A stretch of DNA of 64,000 nt, from assembly GCF_900113185.1 (NCBI RefSeq), contig NZ_FOZD01000002.1, positions 1,054,001 to 1,118,000 on the forward strand, in the 5' to 3' direction. The position numbers and the translations under genes were made by a program. The notes below the pieces were generated by a model. It did not search any database, was not told the DNA's origin, and saw only the letters and a list, made by a program, of their open reading frames with translations. Within the stretch, counting starts at the first letter, position 1; every line of letters begins with the position of its first letter. The DNA is from Agromyces sp. CF514 (GTDB taxonomy: Bacteria; Actinomycetota; Actinomycetes; Actinomycetales; Microbacteriaceae). Of the stretch, positions 1-7,578 are shown piece after piece.

Positions 1-1302
1 CACCCCGGCGAGAGCGAGACGTTCTGCCAGACGATCCAGGAGGCGCTCGCGAGCGGGGTGCCCGTCGTCGCGACCGGTCGCGGCGGCCCCCTCGACCTCG
101 TCTCGAACAGCGTCGACGGGTGGGTCTACCGCCCCGGCGACCTCGCGGAGTTCCGCGAGCGCGTGCGCGACCTCGTCGGCGACGACGCCAAGCGCCGCGC
201 GTTCGCCGCCAATGCGCGGGCCGCAGTGCTCGGGCGGGGATGGGACGTGCTCTGCGACGAGCTCCTCGGGCACTACGGGCGCGCGGCCGCAGCAGCCGGG
301 CGGATCCCCGAGCCCGGACATGCGGCCGCATCCCGTGCGCCACGCCCGCCCGCGTCCCGCGGCACCGCGCCGGCCGTCACCCGCGAGCGCCGCGTCGTGG
401 CATCCGCCCCTCCCACATCGGTGCCGGCGATGCGGGACCGAACGCCCGTACCGCCGCGCTGGACCCGGTTCGTCGCCGTCGGCGACTCGCTGAGCGAGGG
501 GCTCTGCGACACCTCTCGCATGGCCGCGGGGGAGTACCGCGGCTGGGCCGACCGCCTCGCGATGCTGCTCGCGCTCGCGAGCCCGACCGGCGATCGCGTC
601 TCGTACGCGAACCTCGCCGTGCGCAGCCGCAAGGTCGCCGACGTCGTCGAGGCGCAGGTGCCGCACGCGATCGAGCTCGGAGCCGACCTCGTGAGCGTGC
701 TGATCGGCGGCAACGACCTCGTCGGGCCCCGACCCGACGTGCACGCGCTCGCCGATCGGCTGGCGACCTCGGTCGCCGCGGTGCGCGCCACCGGTGCCGA
801 CGTGCTGCTCGTCACCCCGTTCATGCCGCAGCGGCCCGCCTCGCGCCTGTACGAGCGCCGGATCGCGGCCTTCGCCGACCGCATCGTCGGCATCGGCCAT
901 GACACCGGCGCGATCGTGCTCGACGTGGCCGCGCTGCCCGCGCTCACGGTGAAGGGCATGTGGGCCGAGGATCGCGTGCACCTGAACTCCGCCGGGCACC
1001 GCGCGCTCGCCTACGAGGCCGCCCGGAAGCTCGGGGTCCCGGATGCCGCGGCGCTCGCCGGACTCGAGCAGGCCGCGCACGAGGCCGACGCCCACGGCGT
1101 GGTCGCCGAGGGTGCGGTCGCCGACCGCCACGCGAGCGATGCGGAATGGCTCGTGCGCACGCCGTTCCGTGGGTGGCACGGCGGCTGCGCGGACGCACGG
1201 CGGGCGACGGGCGCGAGGCGAAGCGCCCGGAACTGTCGCCCGTGCTCGGCGTCGCCGATGCGACATCCGCTGTTCACGGGTGAAAAACCGGGCCTCTGCT
1301 AG
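1..1302 (+). CDS. Glycosyltransferase C-terminus fused to SGNH/GDSL hydrolase (5' partial, probable 3' frameshift)
   Basis: The frame is open from base 1, so the start lies outside the window. The first ~95 residues read as the C-terminal half of a GT4-type glycosyltransferase (HPGESETFCQTIQEALASG, then VPVVATGRGGP), including the nucleotide-sugar binding E-x7-E region. After an Ala/Pro/Arg-rich linker (nt ~300-450) comes an SGNH hydrolase: GDSLSEG nucleophile block (nt ~481), GGND block (nt ~706) and DRVHLNSAGH with the catalytic Asp/His (nt ~970). No stop separates the halves; an ATG at 430 could start a separate hydrolase but has no clear ribosome binding site. The last ~50 codons do not look like this family's end, whereas the +3 frame from ~1150 to 1283 gives a typical tail (HAVPWVARRLRGRTAGDGR), which points to a -1 frameshift near 1155. 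Possible envelope glycan role; substrate unknown. Confidence 0.7.
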   Translation, partial: HPGESETFCQTIQEALASGVPVVATGRGGPLDLVSNSVDGWVYRPGDLAEFRERVRDLVGDDAKRRAFAANARAAVLGRGWDVLCDELLGHYGRAAAAAGRIPEPGHAAASRAPRPPASRGTAPAVTRERRVVASAPPTSVPAMRDRTPVPPRWTRFVAVGDSLSEGLCDTSRMAAGEYRGWADRLAMLLALASPTGDRVSYANLAVRSRKVADVVEAQVPHAIELGADLVSVLIGGNDLVGPRPDVHALADRLATSVAAVRATGADVLLVTPFMPQRPASRLYERRIAAFADRIVGIGHDTGAIVLDVAALPALTVKGMWAEDRVHLNSAGHRALAYEAARKLGVPDAAALAGLEQAAHEADAHGVVAEGAVADRHASDAEWLVRTPFRGWHGGCADARRATGARRSARNCRPCSASPMRHPLFTGEKPGLC

Positions 1303-1305
1303 GCT
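1300..1305 (+). promoter_or_regulatory. -10 box (TAGGCT) likely serving pnp
   Basis: TAGGCT overlaps the stop of the upstream gene and fits the actinobacterial -10 pattern. No convincing -35 hexamer is visible. It would give pnp a leader of about 240 bases. Confidence 0.35.
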
Positions 1306-1548
1306 GGTTCAGGTTGCCGAACGGTCTCCGCGCAGGTGCGCGGCGCCGACCGGCGGCTGACGGAGCAGGCCGGCAGGAAGCTGGTCCCCTGTGGTGGATC
1401 ACCAATCGACGAGCGATCGAGTGGTGGACTTCTACTGGTGGCCAGCGTGAACGCATCGTCCTGATGCGATTCGTATTGCCTGTTCCTGCTCCCGACGTAC
1501 GAGTCGCGCCCATACGGGGTGCGACGAAAAACAAAGGAGAGAGACCTC
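1306..1548 (+). other. pnp 5' leader, no gene
   Basis: This stretch has no convincing gene. It contains short dyads such as TGGTG-GAT-CACCA near 1391-1403, and ends in AAAGGAGAG (1534-1542), the pnp ribosome binding site. rpsO, which often precedes pnp, is not here. Long structured leaders are common before pnp in other bacteria, where they support autoregulation; a similar role here is only inferred. Confidence 0.3.
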
Positions 1549-3831
1549 TTGGAAGGTCCTGAAATCACGTTCGCCGAAGCCGTCATCGACAATGGCAAGT
1601 TCGGCACCCGCACCATCCGCTTCGAGACCGGCCGCCTCGCCCAGCAGGCGCAGGGCTCGGCCGTCGCCTACATCGACGAAGAGACCATGCTGCTCTCGGC
1701 GACGTCCGTCTCGAAGCAGCCGAAGGATCACTTCGACTTCTTCCCCCTGACCATCGACGTCGAAGAGCGCATGTACGCCGCGGGCCGCATCCCGGGCTCG
1801 TTCTTCCGTCGCGAGGGCCGCCCCTCGACCGAGGCGATCCTCACCTGCCGCCTCATCGACCGCCCCCTCCGCCCCTCGTTCGTCGAGGGCCTCCGCAACG
1901 AGGTCCAGGTCGTCGTGACCGTGCTCGCCATCGAGCCCGACGAGCTCTACGACGTGCTCGCCATCAACGCCGCATCGCTCTCGACGCAGCTCTCGGGCCT
2001 GCCGTTCTCCGGCCCCGTCGCCGGCGTGCGCGTCGCGCTCATCGACGGCCAGTGGGTCGCGTTCCCCAAGCACAGCCAGCTCGAGGACGCCGTCTTCAGC
2101 ATGGTCGTCGCCGGTCGCGTCATCACCGAGGCCGACGGCTCGCAGGATGTCGCGATCATGATGATCGAGGCCGAGGCGACCGACAACGCGTGGAACCTCA
2201 TCCAGGCCGGCGCCGTCAAGCCGAACGAAGAGGTCATCGCGCAGGGCATCGAGGCATCGAAGCCCTTCATCAAGCAGCTCGTCGAGGCGCAGCAGCAGGT
2301 CGCGAAGACCGCAGCGAAGCCCACCGCCGACTACCCGACCTTCCCGCCCTACCAGGCCGAGGTCAAGGCGGCCGTCGAGGCGTTCGCGAGCACCGAGCTC
2401 AAGGACGTCTACAAGATCGCCGGCAAGGTCGAGCGTCAAGACGCCGACGACGCGCTCAAGTCGCGCGTCAAGGAGCACGTCGCGGCCAAGGTCGAAGCGG
2501 GCGAGCTGCCCGAGTCGGCCAATGCCGAGGTCTCCGCGGCCTACAAGTCGGTCACCAAGAAGGTCATGCGCACGCGCGTGCTCGAAGAGGGCGTCCGCAT
2601 CGACGGCCGCGGCCTCGCCGACATCCGCCCGCTCGACGCCGAGGTGCAGGTCGTGCCCCGCGTGCACGGCTCGGCCATCTTCCAGCGCGGCGAGACCCAG
2701 ATCCTGGGCATCACCACGCTGAACATGCTGAAGCTCGAGCAGTCGATCGACTCGCTGAGCCCGGTCACCAAGAAGCGCTACATGCACAACTACAACTTCC
2801 CGCCCTACTCGACCGGTGAGACCGGCCGCGTCGGGTCGCCGAAGCGTCGCGAGATCGGGCACGGCGCACTCGCCGAGCGCGCACTCGTGCCCGTGCTGCC
2901 CACGCGCGAGGAGTTCCCCTACGCGATCCGTCAGGTGTCCGAGGCGCTCGGCTCCAACGGCTCCACCTCGATGGGTTCGGTCTGCGCCTCGACGCTGTCG
3001 CTGCTCAACGCCGGTGTGCCGCTGCGCGCACCCGTCGCGGGCATCGCCATGGGCCTCATCTCCGACACCGTCGACGGTGAGACCCGCTACGCGGCGCTCA
3101 CCGACATCCTCGGTGCCGAAGACGCCCTCGGCGACATGGACTTCAAGGTCGCCGGCACGTCGGAGTTCGTCACCGCGATCCAGCTCGACACGAAGCTCGA
3201 CGGCATCCCCGCCTCGGTGCTCGCCGGCGCGCTGACGCAGGCCAAGGAGGCTCGCACGACGATCCTCGCCGTGCTGAACGCCGCCATCGACGCCCCCGAC
3301 GAGATGGCTCCGACCGCGCCCCGCGTGATCTCGGTGCAGATCCCCGTCGACAAGATCGGCGAGCTGATCGGCCCGAAGGGCAAGACGATCAACGCGATCC
3401 AGGACGAGACCGGCGCCGACATCTCGATCGAGGAAGACGGCACCGTGTACATCGGCGCCGTCGACGGCCCGTCGGCCGAGGCCGCCCGTGCCCAGGTCAA
3501 CGCGATCGCCAACCCGACCAACCCCGAGGTCGGCGAGCAGTTCCTCGGCACCGTCGTGAAGATCGCCGCCTTCGGCGCGTTCGTCTCGCTGCTGCCCGGC
3601 AAGGACGGCCTGCTGCACATCAGCGAGGTGCGCAAGCTCGCCGGCGGCAAGCGCGTCGAGAACGTCGAAGACGTGCTCGGCGTCGGCCAGAAGATCCTCG
3701 TCGAGATCACGAAGATCGACGACCGCGGCAAGCTCTCGCTCGCCCCGGTCGTGGCAGAGGACGCCGACACCGAGGGTCGCGAGACCTCCGGCACGCACGC
3801 CGAGGAGCCCGCAGAGGGCGCCGACGCGTAG
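1549..3831 (+). CDS. pnp: Polyribonucleotide nucleotidyltransferase (PNPase)
   Basis: A 760-residue 3'-5' phosphorolytic exoribonuclease and polymerase acting in RNA turnover. Two RNase PH-like domains are visible; the second has the phosphate-binding [10 protein letters not shown] stretch near residue 467. They are followed by a KH domain (residues ~590-655, GPKG loop) and an S1 domain (~660-735, [13 protein letters not shown]). I chose TTG at 1549 because it gives the family's usual [12 protein letters not shown]-terminus and sits 7 bases after AAAGGAGAG; the frame is open further upstream but without a site. In related actinobacteria an M16 peptidase follows directly; here that gene is at 24775, about 21 kb away. 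Confidence 0.97.
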   Translation: MEGPEITFAEAVIDNGKFGTRTIRFETGRLAQQAQGSAVAYIDEETMLLSATSVSKQPKDHFDFFPLTIDVEERMYAAGRIPGSFFRREGRPSTEAILTCRLIDRPLRPSFVEGLRNEVQVVVTVLAIEPDELYDVLAINAASLSTQLSGLPFSGPVAGVRVALIDGQWVAFPKHSQLEDAVFSMVVAGRVITEADGSQDVAIMMIEAEATDNAWNLIQAGAVKPNEEVIAQGIEASKPFIKQLVEAQQQVAKTAAKPTADYPTFPPYQAEVKAAVEAFASTELKDVYKIAGKVERQDADDALKSRVKEHVAAKVEAGELPESANAEVSAAYKSVTKKVMRTRVLEEGVRIDGRGLADIRPLDAEVQVVPRVHGSAIFQRGETQILGITTLNMLKLEQSIDSLSPVTKKRYMHNYNFPPYSTGETGRVGSPKRREIGHGALAERALVPVLPTREEFPYAIRQVSEALGSNGSTSMGSVCASTLSLLNAGVPLRAPVAGIAMGLISDTVDGETRYAALTDILGAEDALGDMDFKVAGTSEFVTAIQLDTKLDGIPASVLAGALTQAKEARTTILAVLNAAIDAPDEMAPTAPRVISVQIPVDKIGELIGPKGKTINAIQDETGADISIEEDGTVYIGAVDGPSAEAARAQVNAIANPTNPEVGEQFLGTVVKIAAFGAFVSLLPGKDGLLHISEVRKLAGGKRVENVEDVLGVGQKILVEITKIDDRGKLSLAPVVAEDADTEGRETSGTHAEEPAEGADA

Positions 3832-3852
3832 TCACCGCTTCTGACGCAGACC

Positions 3853-3885
3853 GATGCCCCGCCCGACCTGTTCGGGCGGGGCATC
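3853..3885 (+). terminator. Terminator hairpin after pnp
   Basis: A perfect 14-bp stem (GATGCCCCGCCCGA / TCGGGCGGGGCATC) with a 5-base loop lies 22 bases after the pnp stop. There is no T-tract, as is usual for high-GC actinobacteria. Confidence 0.8.
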
Positions 3886-3972
3886 CGTCGTCCGGGCGAA
3901 GCCGCCTCGCGCCTCGCGCCTTGCGCAACGCGCCACGCGAACTGGGGGATGGGCGCCCGTTCGAGCGGGGCG

Positions 3973-3978
3973 TAGCCT
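3973..3978 (+). promoter_or_regulatory. -10 box TAGCCT, 7 bases before ATG 3986
   Basis: The spacing puts transcription start at or next to the ATG of the secreted esterase, so a leaderless mRNA is likely. No Shine-Dalgarno sequence is present. Confidence 0.5.
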
Positions 3979-3985
3979 CCGCACC

Positions 3986-4891
3986 ATGTTGAACAATGCT
4001 CACTTCTCGGGGCGTTCGGCGTCCCGATCCGGCGCCCTCGGCGCCCTCGCCCTCATCGCGACGGCACTCGTCGTGGGCCTGGCCGCCGCCCCGGCCGCAG
4101 CCGCGCCGTCCGCAGCCTCGTCTGCTGCGGCATCCTCGAGCGCTGCGACGGGTGTCGTGACCGGCTGGTCGCCGCCCGCAGCCCGCGGGTACGTCGCGCT
4201 CGGCGACTCGTTCACCGCGGGCCAGGGTGCTCCGCCGTATCGCGACGACACGTGCAAGCAGAGCCGATACGCGAGCTACCCGACCATCGCCGCCGTCTTC
4301 AGCCTGTACCGCCTCACCGCGAACAAGGCCTGCTCGGGTGCGACCGTCGCCGCCACGGCCGCGCAGCTCGTCGGCGTCGCCGGCGACACGAAGCTCGTCA
4401 CGCTCACGGTCGGTGGCATCGACGCGGGCTCGAACGACGTGCTCGCGGCGTGCGCGCTCAACCCGGATCCGAACGTCGACCCGTGCAGGACCGCCCTCGC
4501 GACGAGTGCGGCCAAGCTGGCCGCACTCGGACCGCAGCTCGTCGGCCTGTACTCGACGATCGCGGCGACGCTGCCGAACGCGAAGGTCGTGGTGCTGAAC
4601 TACCCGCGGTTGTTCAACCCCGGCGTCGCACCGCTCGGCGACCTCGTCAACCAGTCGAGCGACGCGCTGAACGCCGTCATCGCGGGAGCCGTCGCGGCCA
4701 CCGCGAACCCGCGCGTGACGCTCGTCGACGTGACGCAGGAGTTCGCGGGTCACGGCATCGGCTCGAAGCTGCCGTACATCGCGTTCGATCCGGCGAACCT
4801 GCTGGCCTCGGCGAACTTCCACCCGAACGCGCTCGGCAACGGGCTCGGCTACGCGAGGGCGCTCGCGAACGATCGCGTGCTGAGCCGCTGA
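3986..4891 (+). CDS. Secreted SGNH/GDSL-family esterase
   Basis: 301 residues with an N-terminal signal peptide (hydrophobic LGALALIATALVVGLAAA, then Ala-rich AAAAPSAA), so it is probably exported. The SGNH fold shows the nucleophile Ser75 in ALGDSFTAGQG and a C-terminal NFHPNALGN block with His279 as likely base. Several Cys residues (CKQS, KACSG, AACAL, PCRTA) suggest disulfides, as in secreted streptomycete esterase relatives. The block III motif reads TVGGIDAGSND instead of GGND, so the usual oxyanion-hole Asn is shifted or replaced. The ATG at 3986 follows a -10 box by 7 bases. It faces the ArsR-like operon across a strong hairpin. Substrate unknown. Confidence 0.85.
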   Translation: MLNNAHFSGRSASRSGALGALALIATALVVGLAAAPAAAAPSAASSAAASSSAATGVVTGWSPPAARGYVALGDSFTAGQGAPPYRDDTCKQSRYASYPTIAAVFSLYRLTANKACSGATVAATAAQLVGVAGDTKLVTLTVGGIDAGSNDVLAACALNPDPNVDPCRTALATSAAKLAALGPQLVGLYSTIAATLPNAKVVVLNYPRLFNPGVAPLGDLVNQSSDALNAVIAGAVAATANPRVTLVDVTQEFAGHGIGSKLPYIAFDPANLLASANFHPNALGNGLGYARALANDRVLSR

Positions 4892-4965
4892 GGGGGCTGC
4901 CGTCGCTGCCTCGTCGCGGCCCTCGCCGCGGCCTCGTCGTCGCGTCGTGCAGCCGTGTTGCGCAG

Positions 4966-5008
4966 ACGCGAATGGTCGCTCTCCGATCAGGAGAGCGACC
5001 ATTCGCGT
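4966..5008. terminator. Bidirectional terminator hairpin
   Basis: A perfect 19-bp stem (4966-4984 with 4990-5008, loop GATCA) lies between the convergent esterase and small-protein genes. It is the most stable simple hairpin I see in the window. Confidence 0.85.
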
Positions 5009-5072
5009 CCGCTCGGCGAGCGCTGCCGGGGCGGTTCCGCGCGATCGCGCCGACGGATGCGCCGGGCGGCCG

Positions 5073-5285
5073 TCAGGAGAGGAACTGCACGCTGCTGCGG
5101 ATCGTCGAGTCGCGCTCGGCGAGCGCGACTGCGGCGAGCGCGCGGGCCTCGGCCTTCGCGGCGACGCGGTCTCGGTCGTTGCGCCGGGCGGCCCGGCGCA
5201 GGCCCCATTCGGCGAGGCCGAGGCCGCTGCGCACGGCGAGTGCGGCGACGGCTCCCGAGCCGGGGGAGAGGAGTGCGGCGGTCAT
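5073..5285 (-). CDS. Small hypothetical protein co-transcribed with ArsR-like regulator
   Basis: 70 residues, mostly Ala/Arg-rich helix (RSGLGLAEWGLRRAARRNDRDRVAAKAEARA), with no signal peptide and no recognisable domain. The ATG lies one base after the TGA of the upstream regulator, and GAAGGAG inside the end of that gene supplies the ribosome binding site, so translation is probably coupled. The function is unknown; a cytosolic partner of the regulator is only a guess. The coding call rests on the good site, the coupling and the consistent codon use. Confidence 0.65.
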   Translation of the reverse strand: MTAALLSPGSGAVAALAVRSGLGLAEWGLRRAARRNDRDRVAAKAEARALAAVALAERDSTIRSSVQFLS

Positions 5286-5286
5286 C

Positions 5287-5955
5287 TCAGGGCTCCTTCG
5301 TGTCGTCTTCGGTCGGTTCGCCGCGCATGAGCGGGAACGCGTTGATGTGGATCTGCACCGGTCGCGAGCCCGGCGTCGGCGTGCGCTTGTGCGCATCGAT
5401 GTACTGCTTGAGCACGGCGTCGATGTCGGCGACGAGTGCGGCGAGCTGGTCGGGCGTGAGACGCAGGTTGATGGTGTCGCTCGTGGCGATGTCGAGCCAC
5501 TCGTCGCCGAAGACCTGGTCGCCCTCGAGCACGAACTCCCGGAAGTTCGTCTCGCGCGAGCGGAACCACTCGTCTTCGACGAGCTTGACGGCGAGGCGCT
5601 CGGCGCTGCCGGCGGGCAGTGACCGTGCGTCGGGGATAGCGATCGAGCCCGGAGTACGCTCCCACCAGCGTTCGCGGCCCTTGCCGCGGGTGGTGTCCTC
5701 GCGCACGAGGCCCGCGCGCTCGAGCTGCCGCAGGTGGTAGCTCGTGGCGCCGCTCGACTCGCCGAGCCGCTCGCCGAGCCCGCTCGCGGTCATGGGGCCG
5801 TATGACGAGAGCTCGTCGTAGATGCGCACGCGCAACGGGTGTGCGAGCGACTTGAGGCTCGCCGAGGGCAGCACGTGGTCGATGCCGGGGTGGCGCGAGC
5901 TGCTGGGCTGCGCGCTGAGGTCGGTGGTGCGGTCTGCTCGTTCGTCGGTGGACAT
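5287..5955 (-). CDS. ArsR-family winged-helix transcriptional regulator
   Basis: 222 residues. Residues ~30-95 form an ArsR/HTH_20 winged helix (LKSLAHPLRVRIYDEL, then SGATSYHLRQLERAGLV). Residues ~100-210 form an effector or dimer domain typical of actinobacterial 'helix-turn-helix domain-containing' proteins, without an obvious metal-binding Cys set. I chose the ATG at 5955 because it lies directly beside the TTGCAA repeats; the frame stays open upstream into the ATP-grasp region. It is followed after one base by a 70-residue protein. Probable autoregulation through the 5957-6017 repeats. The ligand is unknown. Confidence 0.85.
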   Translation of the reverse strand: MSTDERADRTTDLSAQPSSSRHPGIDHVLPSASLKSLAHPLRVRIYDELSSYGPMTASGLGERLGESSGATSYHLRQLERAGLVREDTTRGKGRERWWERTPGSIAIPDARSLPAGSAERLAVKLVEDEWFRSRETNFREFVLEGDQVFGDEWLDIATSDTINLRLTPDQLAALVADIDAVLKQYIDAHKRTPTPGSRPVQIHINAFPLMRGEPTEDDTKEP

Positions 5956-5956
5956 G

Positions 5957-6017
5957 TTGCAAAGATACCTCTGCAAAAGGAATGTTGCAAGGGTTTCTTT
6001 GCAATGTGTTGTTTGCA
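5957..6017 (-). promoter_or_regulatory. TTGCAA-repeat operator/promoter of the ArsR-like gene
   Basis: Five TTGCAA-like sites occur in 61 bases: TTGCAAAG at 5957, TGCAAAAG at 5972, TTGCAA at 5985, TTTGCAA at 5998, TTTGCA at 6012. They touch the regulator's start codon and form one of the most A/T-rich stretches in the window. Autorepression is the simplest reading. Confidence 0.5.
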
Positions 6018-6049
6018 CTGAAGCGAGGGGGTGCTGGTCGCGGTACCGC

Positions 6050-6942
6050 CTACCGTCGGCCGAGTCGCGTGATGGTCGCGTCGGCCAGTCGTTCGGCGCT
6101 GCCCGGCGCGCGATCGAGGTAGAGCATCGGCTCGACGAGCTCGAGCTCCAGCACGGCGAGGCTTCCGCCGAAGCGCACGACGTCGACCCGCGCATAGGCC
6201 AGGTCGAACGGCAGGCGGCCGAGCATCGCCGTGACCTGCGCGAGGTCCTCGGCGGCAGCATCCGTCCGCTCGACCGAGCCGCCGTAGATGCCGTGCGCCC
6301 GGAAGTCGCCCTCGGCCGGCCGCTTGCGCAGCACGTGGCTCGGTGCTCCGCCGAGGAACACGAACGAGAGCTCTCCCTCGTCGAGGATCGCGGGTGCGAA
6401 CGGCTGCACCATCACCTCGGTCGTCGGAGGCAGCGACCCGAGGAGGCGGGCGAGCTCCCCGACCTCGGTTCGCACCACGCCGGTGCCGCCGACGCCGACG
6501 GCGGGCTTCAGCACGAGCTCGGCCCATTCCGCTCGCTCGACCGCGGCGACCATGGCCTCGGGTTCGCCGGGCAGGCCCCGCACGACCGGTACGACCGGCA
6601 CGCCCCACAGCGCCAGGTCGTCGAGGTATCGCTTGTCGATGTTCCAACGCACCGCGTCGAGCGGATTGAGCAGCGTGCAGGGGGAGCGATCGATGCGCGT
6701 CACGACCTCGACGAAGCGGTCCGCCCGGTCGACGTAGTCCCACGTGCTGCGCAGCACCGCGGCGTCGTACGCGCCCCAGTCGACCCCGGACGTCGACCAG
6801 GCGACGGCCTCTCGGCCTCGACGCCTCGCGCGCGGTACGCGTCGATCAGCCGTCGATCGTCGTCGAACAGGGACTCGACCTCGGCGATCTCCCACGTGAC
6901 GAAGCTCGGGAGTCGCTCGCAGCGGAGCACCGCGACGCGCAT
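6050..6942 (-). pseudogene. ATP-grasp (RimK/glutathione-synthetase-like) protein, frameshifted
   Basis: Two reading frames make one protein. The N-terminus (start 6942, MRVAVLRCERLPSFVTWEIA to RARGVEAE) runs into a different frame at ~6805-6812. The rest (AVAWSTSGVDWGAYDAAVLRS to the stop at 6050) has ATP-grasp features: ELVLKPAVGVGGTGV, VQPFAPAI, ELSFVFLGG and a terminal LELELVEPMLYLD. Removing the duplicated GA dinucleotide (reverse strand) restores one frame of about 297 codons. It may be a recent pseudogene or a sequencing error. It starts 7 bases after the Lrp gene stop, so the two probably share a transcript. Likely an ATP-dependent carboxylate-amine ligase of unknown substrate. Confidence 0.7.
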
Positions 6943-6949
6943 GTCGGGC

Positions 6950-7414
6950 TCAGCTCGGCCGCCCGAGCAGCGGCCCGAGTCGGTAGGGGATCACCTCGCC
7001 CATCGCGAGCGAGGTCTCGGTGCGCTCGACGCCGTCGATCGCGAGGATCACGCCGTCGATGCGGAACAGGTCGTGCGCATCGCGGCACACGACGCGCACG
7101 AGCAGGTCGACCGAGCCCGAGAGCCCGTGCGCCTGCGTCACCTCGGGGATCTCCGCGATCCGGTCGATGACCTCGGTCAGCTGCTTCTGCCGCAGGTGCA
7201 CCGAGACGAACGCCTCGAGCGGGTAGCCGAGCGGCGCCGGGTCGATGCTGCGCTCGAACGAGAGGAAGGCTCCGGATGTCTCGAGCCGCGCCATGCGCGC
7301 CTGCACCGTGTTGCGCGAGAGCCCGAGGCGGTCGGCGAGCGCGACGACCGTCGCGCGCGGGTCGCGGCCGAGGGCTCCGAGCAGCGCGCGGTCGACGTCG
7401 TCGTAGCCGGTCAT
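6950..7414 (-). CDS. Lrp/AsnC-family regulator (BkdR-like)
   Basis: 154 residues. An N-terminal AsnC helix-turn-helix (residues ~4-50, VVALADRLGLSRNTVQARMARLE) is followed by a RAM/AsnC effector domain (VSVHLRQKQLTEVIDRIAEIPEV, then HGLSGSVDLLVRVVCRDAHDL). Start at 7414 (MTGYDDVD) is preferred because a reverse-strand TATCGT at 7428-7423 sits 8 bases before it. It is divergent from the bkdABC operon, with a palindrome at 7449-7467 between them. Lrp-type regulators commonly control branched-chain keto-acid dehydrogenase genes in response to amino acids, so this is the likely local regulator of bkdABC. Confidence 0.9.
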   Translation of the reverse strand: MTGYDDVDRALLGALGRDPRATVVALADRLGLSRNTVQARMARLETSGAFLSFERSIDPAPLGYPLEAFVSVHLRQKQLTEVIDRIAEIPEVTQAHGLSGSVDLLVRVVCRDAHDLFRIDGVILAIDGVERTETSLAMGEVIPYRLGPLLGRPS

Positions 7415-7448
7415 ACTGCCAGACGATAGCACCCCGTGGGTGGCTCGT

Positions 7449-7467
7449 GTTGAGCAACATGCTCAAC
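7449..7467. promoter_or_regulatory. Lrp-type palindromic operator between lrp and bkdA
   Basis: GTTGAGCA-ACA-TGCTCAAC is a perfect 8-bp inverted repeat with a 3-base centre. A further half-like site, GCTTGAGC, lies at 7480-7487. Size and position suit Lrp/AsnC dimer binding. Confidence 0.55.
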
Positions 7468-7578
7468 GGATTCTCGAATGCTTGAGCGCTGTGCCATCTC
7501 GACGTACGCTCGCGGTATCCGGCAGTGTCGCCGGGTACGGCTGCTCACGAAGCGGTCGTCGAGAGCGAGGATCCACCC

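Noticed and set aside
1140-1160. Programmed -1 frameshifting in the SGNH gene, and likewise at 6805-6812
   Set aside because: No slippery heptamer or downstream pseudoknot is visible; simple indels explain both.
1432-3798. A 788-codon minus-strand frame opposite pnp
   Set aside because: Shadow of pnp with no start site or family match.
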